64,000 nucleotides of DNA from Amarobacter sp964507025 (GCA_964507025.1 CAZDOK010000010.1:56914-120913); one strand, 5' to 3'; shown: positions 16,855 to 27,061, counted from the first letter of the stretch. Numbers and translations: made by a program. Notes: generated from the letters alone by a model not told the origin.

Positions 16855-17604
16855 CTACCCGGCGTAGCTTTCCAGGACCTCATCGGTGAAGTCGGCGTTT
16901 GAGTAGACCCTCTGCACGTCTTCCAGGTCTTCGAGCGCCTCGATGAGCCGCAGTGCCTGGTGGGCGGCCTTCTCATCCAGCTCCACGGTCACTTTGGGGA
17001 CCATGGCGAAGTCGGCGTTCTCGACTTCAAGCCCGGCTGACTCGAGCGCCTTGCGTACATCCTCGAGGCTCGATGGGTCGGTGCGCACCTCGACAACGTC
17101 CCCCTGCAGCTCGACATCCTCCGCACCGGCATCGATGGCCTGGAGCGCGAGCTCCTCGGGGTCGTCGGAATTGACCGGGACCGTGATAAGGCCCTTGGCC
17201 TCGAACTGCCAGCCCACGGAACCGGTTTCGCCGAGGCTCCCGCCCGCGCGGCTGAACTGGTGGCGAATCTCGGAGACGGTCCGGTTCCGGTTATCGGTCA
17301 GGGTCGAAACAAGGATGGCGGTCCCGCCCGGGCCGTAGCCCTCGTAGGTGATTTCGTCGAGATTGTCCTCGTTGCCGGCGCCTGTCGCCTTCGCGATGGC
17401 CCGGTCGATGTTGTCGTGCGGCATATTGGCGTCCTTGGCCCGCTGCACGGCAAGGCGCAGCTTGAAGTTCATGGACGGGTCGCCGCCGCCCTGCCTGGCG
17501 GCCTGGATGATCTCACGCGAAAGCTTCGTGAAGAGCGCCCCGCGCTTCGCGTCATTCGCGCCCTTCGCGCGCTTGATGGTCGACCACTTGGAATGGCCGG
17601 ACAT
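16855..17604 (-). CDS. YebC/PmpR/TACO1-family protein
   Basis: A 249-residue member of the universal YebC family, full length. It opens with the conserved MSGHSKWSTIKRAKGANDAKRG block, then the middle AIAKATGAGNEDNLDEITYEGYGPGG and a C-terminal alpha/beta domain. The family is annotated as a DNA-binding regulator and is also linked to translation of proline-rich nascent chains. The gene stands alone here; in many bacteria it neighbours ruvC. Confidence 0.95.
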   Translation of the reverse strand: MSGHSKWSTIKRAKGANDAKRGALFTKLSREIIQAARQGGGDPSMNFKLRLAVQRAKDANMPHDNIDRAIAKATGAGNEDNLDEITYEGYGPGGTAILVSTLTDNRNRTVSEIRHQFSRAGGSLGETGSVGWQFEAKGLITVPVNSDDPEELALQAIDAGAEDVELQGDVVEVRTDPSSLEDVRKALESAGLEVENADFAMVPKVTVELDEKAAHQALRLIEALEDLEDVQRVYSNADFTDEVLESYAG

Positions 17605-17670
17605 AGGTCGTCTCCGGTCGAATCAGGATGTCAGGTGTAGCCCGAGTGTAAACCCGCGGGTCGGCAGGTG

Positions 17671-18333
17671 TCAGGATCTTCCCCTGCCGGCACCGCACGA
17701 CGGATGGACCGCCGGCCGGTAGCCCGCCCGAAAAGCTTCCACGACGGAGGGCGGTGTAAGCAACGTCCCCTCGCCAGTCGCGAAGGCATCACCCCATGCC
17801 CGCGGCTCCTGATAGCCGGCGAAGCTCCACGGCCATAAGGCCCCGTCCCAGACGAGCAGCGGCGTACCGGGGTCGACGTCGAACGTGACCATGGCGCCTT
17901 CAGGCAGCCCCTGGAGGGGAGTCCTGGCGGTGCGCTGCCGGTGTGTCGCGGTGTCTACCCGTTCCGCGTGCAATGCGCGATCCAGCTCATCAACGCTGCG
18001 GAGTGACTGGCCGTGGCGGTTCCCCGCGAGCCACGCGGCGATGAACCGGCGGGCGTCGGCCCCCCGGCACAGCATGCAGGGGCGGTGTCCCGCCGCGAAC
18101 GCGGTGGCTTCGTCGAGGAAGAACAGCTCGGTGTACCGGCCCAGCTGCATCACTTCCCGGTGCCACCCACGGAAGTCGAGCTTGCAGGCGATCCAGCGGG
18201 TGCTCACCCATCGCCGCCCGGTGAGCCTTTGGTGGCGGGTGTGCATGCATCCACCACGGTTGCCCATGAGCGTGCCCCGCGCGGCGACCGCATGGATCGC
18301 GCCGAAGGGATCGACCCGGTTCTGCAGCACCAC
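17671..18333 (-). CDS. Conserved protein of unknown function with CxxC-type motif
   Basis: A 220-residue soluble protein. The most family-like part is residues 10-100: GNRGGCMH, RRWVSTRWIACKLDF, a YTELFFLDEATAFAAGHRPC block and CMLCR, then a helix (ARRFIAAWLAG). Cys/His placement (GGCMH, then PCMLC) suggests a bound metal, and the GHRPCxxCR pattern recalls Ada-type zinc sites. I do not know the family. Start is GTG 18333, 3 nt past the stop of the upstream MarC-like gene, so it sits at the end of a three-gene minus-strand operon. Confidence 0.65.
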   Translation of the reverse strand: MVLQNRVDPFGAIHAVAARGTLMGNRGGCMHTRHQRLTGRRWVSTRWIACKLDFRGWHREVMQLGRYTELFFLDEATAFAAGHRPCMLCRGADARRFIAAWLAGNRHGQSLRSVDELDRALHAERVDTATHRQRTARTPLQGLPEGAMVTFDVDPGTPLLVWDGALWPWSFAGYQEPRAWGDAFATGEGTLLTPPSVVEAFRAGYRPAVHPSCGAGRGRS

Positions 18334-18336
18334 GGC

Positions 18337-18888
18337 TCACACGGCCCGGACGCCGTCCACGATCATGGCGCCGGCGAACGCGATCAGCAGGGCTCCGCTC
18401 ACCCGGGCGATGCCATCAGCGGCGGACTGGAATCGACCCAGCCGGAGCCCGACAGAGAAGGCGGCCAGCGCAACCGCCACCGCGGCACCGCCCATGGCCA
18501 TCCCGGTGTCGCCATCGGCTGAGTGACTGAGGACCGCAACGAGTCCCGCGGGCGATACCAGGATGGGCAGTGCGAGCGGGAACAGCGCGCTCCAGCGCGA
18601 GTCGAGTTCGCCACCATACCCGGAGGTTCCGGACCAGATGGCGAACACCCCCCCGACCGCCATCACGAGTCCCGCCGAGACCCGGAAGGTCTCAGGCTCG
18701 ATGTCGATGGCTTCGAGCAGCGGGTCGGCTCCGAGGCCAGCACCGCCATACGCCGCCAAAGCGACGACGGCGGCGATTGCCATGGTCCGGGCCTGGACGC
18801 GCAGGCCGGGCTTTTCCACCGCTACCGCGACCGCCGCCGGGCTGATCGCAACGAACATGGTGGCGGCGATGCGGAGAAAGTCGCTCAC
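18337..18888 (-). CDS. MarC-like integral membrane protein
   Basis: 183 residues with about six TM segments (FLRIAATMFVAISPAAVAVAV to ALLIAFAGAMIVDGVRAV). The arrangement and the segment PLLEAIDIEPETFRVSAGLVMAVGG resemble the MarC/UPF0056 family of unknown transport role. ATG 18888 overlaps the stop of the upstream gene (18885) as ATGA, so it is co-translated with the barrel protein. Confidence 0.65.
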   Translation of the reverse strand: MSDFLRIAATMFVAISPAAVAVAVEKPGLRVQARTMAIAAVVALAAYGGAGLGADPLLEAIDIEPETFRVSAGLVMAVGGVFAIWSGTSGYGGELDSRWSALFPLALPILVSPAGLVAVLSHSADGDTGMAMGGAAVAVALAAFSVGLRLGRFQSAADGIARVSGALLIAFAGAMIVDGVRAV

Positions 18889-20063
18889 TCGGGCTTCACC
18901 CCCTCGATGATCGGTGCGGAGTAGAGCAGTCCGGAGAGTGCGTGCTGCTGGTCGTCCATGCGTGTGATTCCCTCGGTGAACCAGGCACCCTGGACACGGG
19001 GCGGCTCATCGTACGCGGCGGCTCTGCCAGGCGAGTACTGCCGGTCGGCCAGCATGCCTGCCCCGCAGGCAATGCGCTCGGCTATCTTCGGTTCGAGGTC
19101 GCTCATGCGAGGGTCGGACACGGCGAGCCGGTGGAGCGACGTGAGTCCCTCGACCCAGGTGCCCATGCCCGCGGCGCGAGCCTGGCGGCCGTGGATGAGC
19201 TTCGACAGCCGGTTCTCGCGCCGCTGAGACTCCACGCGCACAAGCAGGCCGAATCGTTCGGCCAGGCTGCGAGCGTACTCAAGGTGGTGGTCTTGCAGGG
19301 GCCAGTCGGCCATCTCTCCCAAACCGTACGCGGCCCACTGGTCGGCCCAGGGCGGGTACTTCTGCTGCTCCACCTCATCGCGTTGGAGCGCCAGGTAGTC
19401 GGCTGTGAGCCATGCGGGCTGATCCCAGCCTTCACCGGGGAATACGCGGTGCATGAGGGTCAGCGTCCAGAAGGCTTCGCCGGAGGCGTACTTCGAGCGT
19501 TCGCCGGGGACGGGCGCGTTCGTCGCCGGGTTCCAGCGGTTGAGGAAGGCGCCGTCCGGGAGTTGCAGTGCGAGCAGCCCGCGCGCGAGGCCCCGCGCGA
19601 GCTCGTCGTAGCGATTGTCGCCGGTGGCCAGCCGCCGCTGCATCACGCTGGCGAGCATGAGCGCGCTCGCGCCCAGCCGCACGCTGCCATCCGACGGATC
19701 CTGCAACGCGACCCAGCCGTTGTTTCGGTAGAGATTCCGATTCATCCACCCGAGCCCCCGGTCCGCCGCTGCCAGGATATCCATGTCGCTGGCCGCGGCG
19801 AGCTGGTAGAGCGACATGGTGACGCCGGCATGGCGCACGACGTTGTAGCCGCCGAGGTTGGCGTTGTCATCCTTGCGGTATTCGTAGACGTAGGTGCCGT
19901 CCGGGAGCTGGTTCTGTTCGATCCACGAAGCTGCGGCGCGGGCTGCAGCCCGCGCTCCGTCAGCATCGATGGCCGGGCAGTACTGGGGCGCCAGGAAGGT
20001 CCCTCGCAGCAGCACGGCGCCCAGAAGCCATGCGGCGATGGTGAACAACAGGGGCCGTCGCAC
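18885..20063 (-). CDS. Membrane-anchored alpha/alpha-barrel protein, probably carbohydrate- or lipid-active
   Basis: 392 residues. An N-terminal signal anchor (LLFTIAAWLLGAVLLRG) precedes a repeated helical pattern with D-G-T/A-F/Y turns: NQLPDGTYVYEY, NNGWVALQDPSDGSVRLGASALML and LPDGAFLNRW. This is the layout of six-hairpin (alpha/alpha)6 toroids such as glycoside hydrolase, lyase or terpene-cyclase-like proteins. No diagnostic catalytic motif could be fixed. It is first in the operon with the MarC-like gene and the Cys-motif protein. Confidence 0.7.
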   Translation of the reverse strand: MRRPLLFTIAAWLLGAVLLRGTFLAPQYCPAIDADGARAAARAAASWIEQNQLPDGTYVYEYRKDDNANLGGYNVVRHAGVTMSLYQLAAASDMDILAAADRGLGWMNRNLYRNNGWVALQDPSDGSVRLGASALMLASVMQRRLATGDNRYDELARGLARGLLALQLPDGAFLNRWNPATNAPVPGERSKYASGEAFWTLTLMHRVFPGEGWDQPAWLTADYLALQRDEVEQQKYPPWADQWAAYGLGEMADWPLQDHHLEYARSLAERFGLLVRVESQRRENRLSKLIHGRQARAAGMGTWVEGLTSLHRLAVSDPRMSDLEPKIAERIACGAGMLADRQYSPGRAAAYDEPPRVQGAWFTEGITRMDDQQHALSGLLYSAPIIEGVKPE

Positions 20064-20158
20064 GGGCGGAAGGATAGCGGAAACGCAGGTTTCGCGATTT
20101 ACCGCGAGTTACCGCCACCCCCGGCAACATTGCCGAATCTAGTGCCCTGGAGAATTGC

Positions 20159-20944
20159 GTGAAGTTCCTCTTCGGCAGCCTGGCCGGACGGCTGCTGTCC
20201 CTCGCCATCGTTGCAGTCATCGCCGCTGGCGCGGGCTGGTTTTTCTTCGTCCGCGAAGACAATGAGGCGCAGAAGTCCGCAGCCGACGTCACTGACGAGG
20301 TTCGGGAAGCCGCCAATCAGACCGCAACCGCAACAACGGGGGCCACGCCGGCTGCCACGCAGAGCTCGACGACCGCGCCTGCCACAGCAGAGCAAGGGAC
20401 CTCGACCTATGCAGGCAAGACCTACCGGATCATCGAAGGGCAATCGGAGGCCTGGTACCTGGCACCGGAGAAGCTCGCCAGTCTGCCCACGAGTTCCACG
20501 GCGAAGGGTTCGACCAAGAAGGTCTCGGGCGAGTTCCACCTGACTGAGGACGGCCTCGACCCATCGAAGCCGACGAGTTTCACCGTCGATCTCGCCAGCA
20601 TCACCAGTGATGAGTCGCGCCGTGACAACCGGATGCGGAGCGCCCTGGAGACTTCGAAGTACCCCACGACCACGTTCACGGCGACCAGCATGAGCGGCCT
20701 CCCGGCGGAATTCGGGTCGACCGACACGGTCCTGCAGATCACGGGGACGCTGGACCTGCACGGCGTCCAGAAGGACGTGACCTGGGAACTCAAGGTGAAG
20801 CGGGATGGAGACATCCTGAGCGTGCTGGGCACCACGAAGTTCAAGTACACCGACTTCAACATTACGAAGCCAGAGGTTGGGGGCTTCGTAACCGTGGAGG
20901 ACGAAGTCACGCTGCAGGTGCAGCTCTTCATCCAGGAAGCCTGA
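20159..20944 (+). CDS. YceI-family lipid-binding protein with N-terminal membrane anchor
   Basis: 261 residues from GTG 20159. A signal anchor (LLSLAIVAVIAAGAGWFFFV, about 12-31) is followed by an Ala/Thr-rich spacer and then a YceI lipocalin-like barrel: residues 87-261 have KVSGEFHLTEDG, FTVDLASITSDESRRDNRMRS and FTATSMSGLP. YceI proteins bind long polyisoprenoids in a hydrophobic tunnel. The protein would face outside the membrane. It is divergent from the barrel protein and convergent with the SMP-30 gene. Confidence 0.9.
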   Translation: MKFLFGSLAGRLLSLAIVAVIAAGAGWFFFVREDNEAQKSAADVTDEVREAANQTATATTGATPAATQSSTTAPATAEQGTSTYAGKTYRIIEGQSEAWYLAPEKLASLPTSSTAKGSTKKVSGEFHLTEDGLDPSKPTSFTVDLASITSDESRRDNRMRSALETSKYPTTTFTATSMSGLPAEFGSTDTVLQITGTLDLHGVQKDVTWELKVKRDGDILSVLGTTKFKYTDFNITKPEVGGFVTVEDEVTLQVQLFIQEA

Positions 20945-21008
20945 CTCGATCTGTTTCAGGAAGTCGCGAAGCCATCTCTTCCGAACGGAGGAGATGGCCG
21001 ATTCGCGT

Positions 21009-21938
21009 TCAGGCAGCCTGGAAGTTCAGCTTCAGGCCCCGAGTGGGCCAGTTATCGAAGGCGATGAGTTTGCCCGTCGTGCTCAGCGTGACGTAGAGCC
21101 TCCGAAGGTCCGGCCCGCCGAAACAGGCGTTGGTCGTGAGCAGGTCGGGGCAGGGATAGTGCGTGACCGTCTTGCCGTCGGGGGAGAACGAAGTCAGGCC
21201 ACCGTTCACCAGCGTTGCGACGATGATGTTGCCCTCGGCATCTACGCAGAGCGAATCGCACATCGCGCTGTTGATCGGCCCGCCTGGAGGGAGGGTGCCG
21301 ACCACCCGCCGCGCGCCAACCTGCCCCGGCGCGACCACATCCAACCCCCAGAGGCGGCCGGTCGGCGTCTCGGCCACATACAGCATCTTCTCGTCGGGGC
21401 TGAGCCCGATGCCGTTGGGAGCCTCCATCGGGAAGATGATTTCGCGGATGAACGTCCCATCGGGCGAGGCGTAGAACACCCCGGTACGGTCCCGATCGCG
21501 CGGCCGGGTCTTGCCGTGGTCGGTGAAGTAGAAGTTGCCCTCGCGGTCGAACACGAGGTCGTTCGGCCCCTTCAGCCGCTCGCCATCGCACTCGCGGTAG
21601 AGCGCCGTCACCTCGGAACCATCGGGGCTCACCCGCTGAATCTGGCCGCCGATGTAGTCGGCTGGCTGTTCGCCGGGGAAGAGCCCCACCGAGCCATCCG
21701 GAAGCGGCCGCTCCGTCCAATGGAAGCCACCGTTCTGCGTGACGTAAATGGCGCCATCTGGCCCCAGGGCCGCCCCGTTTGGCCCGCCACCGGTGACAGC
21801 GAACACTTCGGTCGAGCCATCGGCCTTCACGCGGGTGAGCCGGCCAGCGGCGATCTCGGTGACGAGAATGTCGCCACCGGGCAGTTCCAGTGGCCCCTCC
21901 GGGAACTTGAGGCCCGTGGCGACAACGCGATGTTCCAT
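21009..21938 (-). CDS. SMP-30/gluconolactonase-family beta-propeller
   Basis: 309 residues with the six-bladed SMP-30 pattern: an N-terminal metal Glu in KFPEGPLEL, GPNGAALGPDGAIYVT, KGPNDLVFDREGNFYFTDHG and PNGIGLSPDEKMLYVAET. Asn/Asp metal ligands sit in the second and third blades. The family hydrolyses sugar lactones or related esters with a divalent cation. The gene stands alone, so the substrate is undefined. Confidence 0.9.
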   Translation of the reverse strand: MEHRVVATGLKFPEGPLELPGGDILVTEIAAGRLTRVKADGSTEVFAVTGGGPNGAALGPDGAIYVTQNGGFHWTERPLPDGSVGLFPGEQPADYIGGQIQRVSPDGSEVTALYRECDGERLKGPNDLVFDREGNFYFTDHGKTRPRDRDRTGVFYASPDGTFIREIIFPMEAPNGIGLSPDEKMLYVAETPTGRLWGLDVVAPGQVGARRVVGTLPPGGPINSAMCDSLCVDAEGNIIVATLVNGGLTSFSPDGKTVTHYPCPDLLTTNACFGGPDLRRLYVTLSTTGKLIAFDNWPTRGLKLNFQAA

Positions 21939-22027
21939 TCCCCTGCACCCTTAACGAAGTGCGCGAATCCTAGCCGATGCGCAGTGGGGATGTGCAGGGG
22001 GCCGGCGCAGACGGCACAATTCCGGGC

Positions 22028-22396
22028 ATGGACGGCGATGTGCTCAACAGGCTGCGCGGCATCTGCATGGCGCTTCCCGAGACGACCGAGCGGCTGAGCC
22101 ATGGTGAGCCCACGTGGTTTGTCCGGGGGAAGAAGACGTTCGTGATGTTCTCGAACCACCATCATGGCGGTCCCCTCGGTTTCTGGTGCGCTGCTCCCCC
22201 GGGTGCCCAGGACGTGCTGGTGAATGCGGCACCCGATCGATTCTTTGTACCGCCTTACGTGGGGCATCGCGGTTGGCTTGGTGTCCGGCTCGATGTGCCT
22301 GCGGACTGGGACGAAGTCGCGATGATCGTGGAGGAGGCCTACCGGACCGTCGCACCCGCCAAGCTCCTGGTGCTGCTGGACTCCCGGGACCCATGA
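22028..22396 (+). CDS. MmcQ/YjbR-family protein
   Basis: 122 residues from ATG 22028; ORF homology begins there although the frame opens at 21977. It has the MmcQ/YjbR (CyaY-like fold) landmarks: CMALPETTERLSHGEPTWFV, the central FVMFSNHHHGG and the C-terminal GHRGWLGVRL. The family is a predicted DNA-binding fold of unknown role. The stop overlaps the start of the UDG-family gene (ATGA), so the two are co-translated. Confidence 0.85.
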   Translation: MDGDVLNRLRGICMALPETTERLSHGEPTWFVRGKKTFVMFSNHHHGGPLGFWCAAPPGAQDVLVNAAPDRFFVPPYVGHRGWLGVRLDVPADWDEVAMIVEEAYRTVAPAKLLVLLDSRDP

Positions 22397-23046
22397 GCCT
22401 CGACTACCTCGCCTGCGAAGCCTCCGCCTGCAGGCGCTGTCCGGCGGTGGTGCCGGGGAGTGCGGTCGTCGATGCGCGAAACGGCGCGCCCGTGTCCGGC
22501 GTGCTCTTCGTGGGCGAGGCGCCCGGCCGCCTTGGCGCCGCTCGAACCGGCGTACCGCTACATGGAGATGTGGCAGGCGACCGGTTTGAATGCCTGTTGC
22601 GCGAAGCCGGCCTTGAACGTGTCGATGTTGCGGTCACGAATGCGGTTCTGTGCCTCCCCCTCGATGGGCACGGGAACAACCGCCGGCCAGTGAGGCGGGA
22701 GGTCGTGGCCTGCGCCGGCTTCCTGGCGGGCGTGATCGCCGGAGCCCAGCCCAGGATGGTGGTGGCGCTCGGCGGGGTCGCACTGGCCGCCCTGGGGGGT
22801 ATCGAACGCCACCAGCTCACCCTGCGGACGGGCGTGGGCCGGTTCGCCCCATGGCACGGCACGGTCCTGACGGCGCTGTACCATCCTGCGGCACGCTCAA
22901 CGGTCCACCGCCGCTGGGAGCAACAGGTCGCGGACTGGCGGCGCCTCGGGGAGGCCCTTACTCTCGAGGGAAATCTCAGGATTCCGCGAAAAACCCGAGG
23001 CGGCCGCTTGACGCCTGTCCATCGTATTTCTACGATGTCATCGTAA
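22393..23046 (+). CDS. Uracil-DNA glycosylase superfamily protein (family 4/5-like, Fe-S)
   Basis: 217 residues. An N-terminal Cys cluster (Cys8, Cys13, Cys16) fits part of a 4Fe-4S site. Motif 1 is GEAPGRLGAARTGVPLHGD (about 41-59), closest to the GxAPGAxGAxRTGxPFxGD form of family 5, but with Glu after the first Gly as in family 4. The central VTNAVLC and the C-terminal LYHPAAR (motif 2 His) follow. The role would be removal of uracil or other damaged bases. It overlaps the MmcQ-like gene, and its stop codon falls inside the arsM upstream palindromes. Confidence 0.85.
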   Translation: MSLDYLACEASACRRCPAVVPGSAVVDARNGAPVSGVLFVGEAPGRLGAARTGVPLHGDVAGDRFECLLREAGLERVDVAVTNAVLCLPLDGHGNNRRPVRREVVACAGFLAGVIAGAQPRMVVALGGVALAALGGIERHQLTLRTGVGRFAPWHGTVLTALYHPAARSTVHRRWEQQVADWRRLGEALTLEGNLRIPRKTRGGRLTPVHRISTMSS

Positions 23047-23055
23047 TTCTTCGAT
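23021..23055. promoter_or_regulatory. Twin operator-like palindromes upstream of arsM
   Basis: ATCGTATTTCTACGAT (23021-23036) is a perfect 6-4-6 inverted repeat. ATCGTAATTCTTCGAT (23040-23055) is a near copy offset by 19 bp, about two helical turns. They end 13 nt before the arsM start. Placement and symmetry suit a dimeric repressor of the ArsR type, but no arsR gene is nearby. Confidence 0.5.
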
Positions 23056-23068
23056 GAGGAGACCCCCA

Positions 23069-23917
23069 GTGACCACCCGCACCGACGACGAGATTCGAAC
23101 CGAAGTCGCGAAGGCTTATGGCAGCCGCATTCAGCGCATTCTCTCCGAGGCCGAGACCGTGCCTCTCGTGCAGGCAAGCGACTGTTGCGGCAGTGCAGCG
23201 CCCGCAGCAAGCAGCTGCTGCGGCGACACCAGCCCCGACGAGGTCCAGATCACCAACATCGCGCGGCTGTATGCGGACACCGATGTGTCTGATCTGCCAT
23301 CGACCGTTACCGACGTGGCTTTTGGCTGCGGCAATCCGACCGCGATCGCGGCGCTGCAGCCCGGCCAGGTCGTTCTCGATCTCGGCTCGGGCGGGGGCAT
23401 CGACTGCTTCCTGGCGGCCAAGATGGTGGGCGAAACAGGCAAGGTCTACGGCGTGGACATGACGCCCGAGATGATTGCCCTGGCCCGAAAGAACGCGGAG
23501 AAGGTGGGCGCCACGAACGTGGAGTTCCGTCTCGGCGAGATCGAGCATCTGCCCATCGCCGACGAGTCGGTCGACGTGATCATCTCGAACTGCGTCATCA
23601 ACCTCTCACCCGACAAGGACCAGGTGTTCCTTGAGGCCTTCCGGGCGCTGAAGCCCGGCGGCCATCTCCAGGTGTCCGACATCGTCTGGACGCAGGCGGT
23701 GCCAGAGAGTGTGAAGGGTGACATGGAGAAGTGGGCGGGGTGTGTCGCGGGCGCGCTCCAGGAGAGCGAGTATCTCGACAAGATCCGCGCAGCCGGGTTC
23801 GAAAAGGTCGCCTCGAAGGCCTCGGAATACCCGGACGGAAACGGGCTCGCATCGGCGGCCGTGGTGGCAGTGAAGCCGGGTGGCGGCGACGCATGGGCTG
23901 GCAAGGCCTGCTGCTGA
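23069..23917 (+). CDS. arsM: Arsenite S-adenosylmethionine methyltransferase ArsM
   Basis: 282 residues from GTG 23069, chosen because GAGGAG lies 7 nt upstream; ATG 23054 lies inside the second palindrome and has no ribosome site. The SAM motif is LDLGSGGGIDCFLAA. The three arsenic-ligand cysteines are visible: one in the Cys-rich N-terminus (DCCGS/SSCCGD), one in SNCVINLSPDK and one in KWAGCVAGAL. It also ends in CC. It methylates As(III) for detoxification. Twin palindromes upstream suggest arsenic-responsive control; no arsR, arsC or efflux gene is in the window. Confidence 0.93.
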   Translation: MTTRTDDEIRTEVAKAYGSRIQRILSEAETVPLVQASDCCGSAAPAASSCCGDTSPDEVQITNIARLYADTDVSDLPSTVTDVAFGCGNPTAIAALQPGQVVLDLGSGGGIDCFLAAKMVGETGKVYGVDMTPEMIALARKNAEKVGATNVEFRLGEIEHLPIADESVDVIISNCVINLSPDKDQVFLEAFRALKPGGHLQVSDIVWTQAVPESVKGDMEKWAGCVAGALQESEYLDKIRAAGFEKVASKASEYPDGNGLASAAVVAVKPGGGDAWAGKACC

Positions 23918-23935
23918 GACGGCTGCTCCGGGGAT

Positions 23936-23977
23936 GCAAGCACGACGGGGCCCCATAGCGGGCCCCGTCGTGCTTGC
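23936..23977 (+). terminator. Strong hairpin after arsM
   Basis: An 18-bp perfect stem (gcaagcacgacggggccc and its complement) closed by a 6-nt loop, 18 nt after the arsM stop. No U-run follows, but the position and stability fit a transcript end. Confidence 0.65.
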
Positions 23978-24105
23978 TGGGATGGTGCAACGGATGGAGA
24001 GAGCCGGCCCCGGTGGACAGGTGCTTCCGGCGTGACCTGCCTTGGGGAATGAGTCTGACCCACTACCCCCTGCCTTGACTCGCGTTCGCGGGATTGCAAC
24101 AATGG

Positions 24106-24133
24106 AAAAGGCGCAGTCTGCCCTGCGCCTTTT
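24106..24133 (+). terminator. Hairpin with T-run just upstream of the sigma factor
   Basis: aaaaggcgcag and ctgcgcctttt form an 11-bp stem with a 6-nt loop and T-rich end, 38 nt before the sigma-factor ATG. It may be a second terminator of the arsM unit or, if transcription starts upstream of it, an attenuator of the sigma gene. Confidence 0.6.
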
Positions 24134-24171
24134 CGCGTCTCCCCGCACACTGAGAGGTTTGATTTCTGAGC

Positions 24172-25770
<1,599 letters not shown>

Positions 25771-25873
25771 GATCCTCAGCGCAAACCACTGAACAGAGGC
25801 GCCCGGAGCTCGGACGCCGCTGTTTGCGTTTTCCGAAACGTCACGCACTTCACAGATCGCGATACCTGGCTCC

Positions 25874-25905
25874 TGTAACACTTGTTACATGTAACGACTG
25901 TTACA
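25874..25905. promoter_or_regulatory. Two adjacent TGTAAC-n4-GTTACA operators of the TetR gene
   Basis: TGTAACACTTGTTACA (25874-25889) and TGTAACGACTGTTACA (25890-25905) are both perfect 6-4-6 palindromes and abut directly. The second ends at the AGGAGG ribosome site of the TetR gene. This is the typical position for autorepression. Confidence 0.75.
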
Positions 25906-25916
25906 GGAGGCCTCGA

Positions 25917-26513
25917 ATGCCACAGGGTTCGCTGAACGACCGCAAAGAGCAGCTCATTGAACGGCTTGTGACATACGTCCAGGACCACGGCGTCTCCGAC
26001 TTTTCACTGCGACCTGTGGCCGAGGCGCTCGGCACGAGCCCCAGGATGCTCCTGTATCACTTCGGCTCGCGCTCGCAACTGCTCGTAGACGTGCTCTATC
26101 GATACCGGAGGGTGCAAACGGCGGTGGTGGAGGAATGGGCTGCTGAAGAACAGCTGCCCGGCGTCGTCCGGCTGTACTGGCGGTGGGCTTCGCAGCCGCA
26201 GCACGAAACCTACCTTCGCCTGTTCTTCGAAGTGGCGGGACTGGCTGTCCAGCGCCGGCCGGGCACCGAAGACACGCTCCCGAGCATCATCAGCGACTCG
26301 ATGGATCTCTTTGTCCCGCCGCTGGTCGACGCAGGGTGCGACCCCGAGTTTGCCCGGGAGCAAGTCGGGCTGGCGATCGGCGCCGTGCGCGGACTGTTCC
26401 TCGATCTGCTGGTCACTGGCGAACGCGAACGCCTCCAGCATTCCATCGACACGTTGGCCGACGACATAGAAGCGCGAATCGCGCGCCACATCACAGAAAG
26501 GACTGCCCGATGA
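25917..26513 (+). CDS. TetR-family transcriptional regulator
   Basis: 198 residues from ATG 25917 with AGGAGG 6 nt upstream. The N-terminal HTH has the TetR form (DFSLRPVAEALGTSPRMLLYHFGSRSQLLVDVL), and the C-terminal all-helical ligand domain is present. Two palindromes directly upstream suggest it represses itself and the coupled GNAT gene, whose start overlaps its stop as ATGA. The inducer is unknown. Confidence 0.93.
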   Translation: MPQGSLNDRKEQLIERLVTYVQDHGVSDFSLRPVAEALGTSPRMLLYHFGSRSQLLVDVLYRYRRVQTAVVEEWAAEEQLPGVVRLYWRWASQPQHETYLRLFFEVAGLAVQRRPGTEDTLPSIISDSMDLFVPPLVDAGCDPEFAREQVGLAIGAVRGLFLDLLVTGERERLQHSIDTLADDIEARIARHITERTAR

Positions 26514-27061
26514 CTCCCGCGACCTGCGAACCATCCCCACCTCAATCCGCCCGGGGCAGCGGCTGTCCCTGCGTCCGCATTGCCCCTGCCACCACGTCAG
26601 CGGATTGGGAGGCTGTCCACACGCTAACTCGAGAGCTCGTGACCTGGATCGGTGAGACGCTGGGCGTCGACATCGAGACAGCACAGGCGAGCGCGACCGC
26701 CGAATTCGAGCACCTGCAACGCTATTACGAGTTCCCCGGTGCCGTGTTCTTGCTGGGGCGCCTGCATGGTGAGCCCGCAGCCATCTCCGGCGTCCACTTG
26801 CTGACTCCCGACATCGCGGAACTCAAGCGCATGTGGGTGACACCCGCGGCACGCGGCCACGGGATTTCCTCGCAGCTCCTTGAGACGGCCATCGCCGCGG
26901 CGCGCACGCTCGGGGCATCGCACCTGCGGTTGGAAACTGAGCCGACTGTGATGGCAAGGGCCTACGAGATGTATTGTCGCCACGGGTTTCGGGAGGTGCC
27001 GCCTTACACGAACCTTTCCGACGCGGTTCCGGGCGTGGTCGCCCTGGAGCGCCGGCTGTGA
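26510..27061 (+). CDS. GNAT-family N-acetyltransferase
   Basis: 183 residues, co-translated with the TetR gene. The GNAT acetyl-CoA loop is MWVTPAARGHGISSQLLETAI (R/Q-x2-G-x-G/A type), preceded by AAISGVHLLTPDIAELKR and followed by LRLETEPTVMARAYEMYCRHGF, the usual last strand and helix. The acceptor is unknown. Its joint control with a TetR regulator suggests a response to a small toxic or signalling molecule. Confidence 0.88.
   Translation: MTPATCEPSPPQSARGSGCPCVRIAPATTSADWEAVHTLTRELVTWIGETLGVDIETAQASATAEFEHLQRYYEFPGAVFLLGRLHGEPAAISGVHLLTPDIAELKRMWVTPAARGHGISSQLLETAIAAARTLGASHLRLETEPTVMARAYEMYCRHGFREVPPYTNLSDAVPGVVALERRL

Noticed and set aside
23054..23068. ATG 23054 as the arsM start
   Set aside because: It lies in the second palindrome and has no ribosome site; GTG 23069 has GAGGAG at good spacing.
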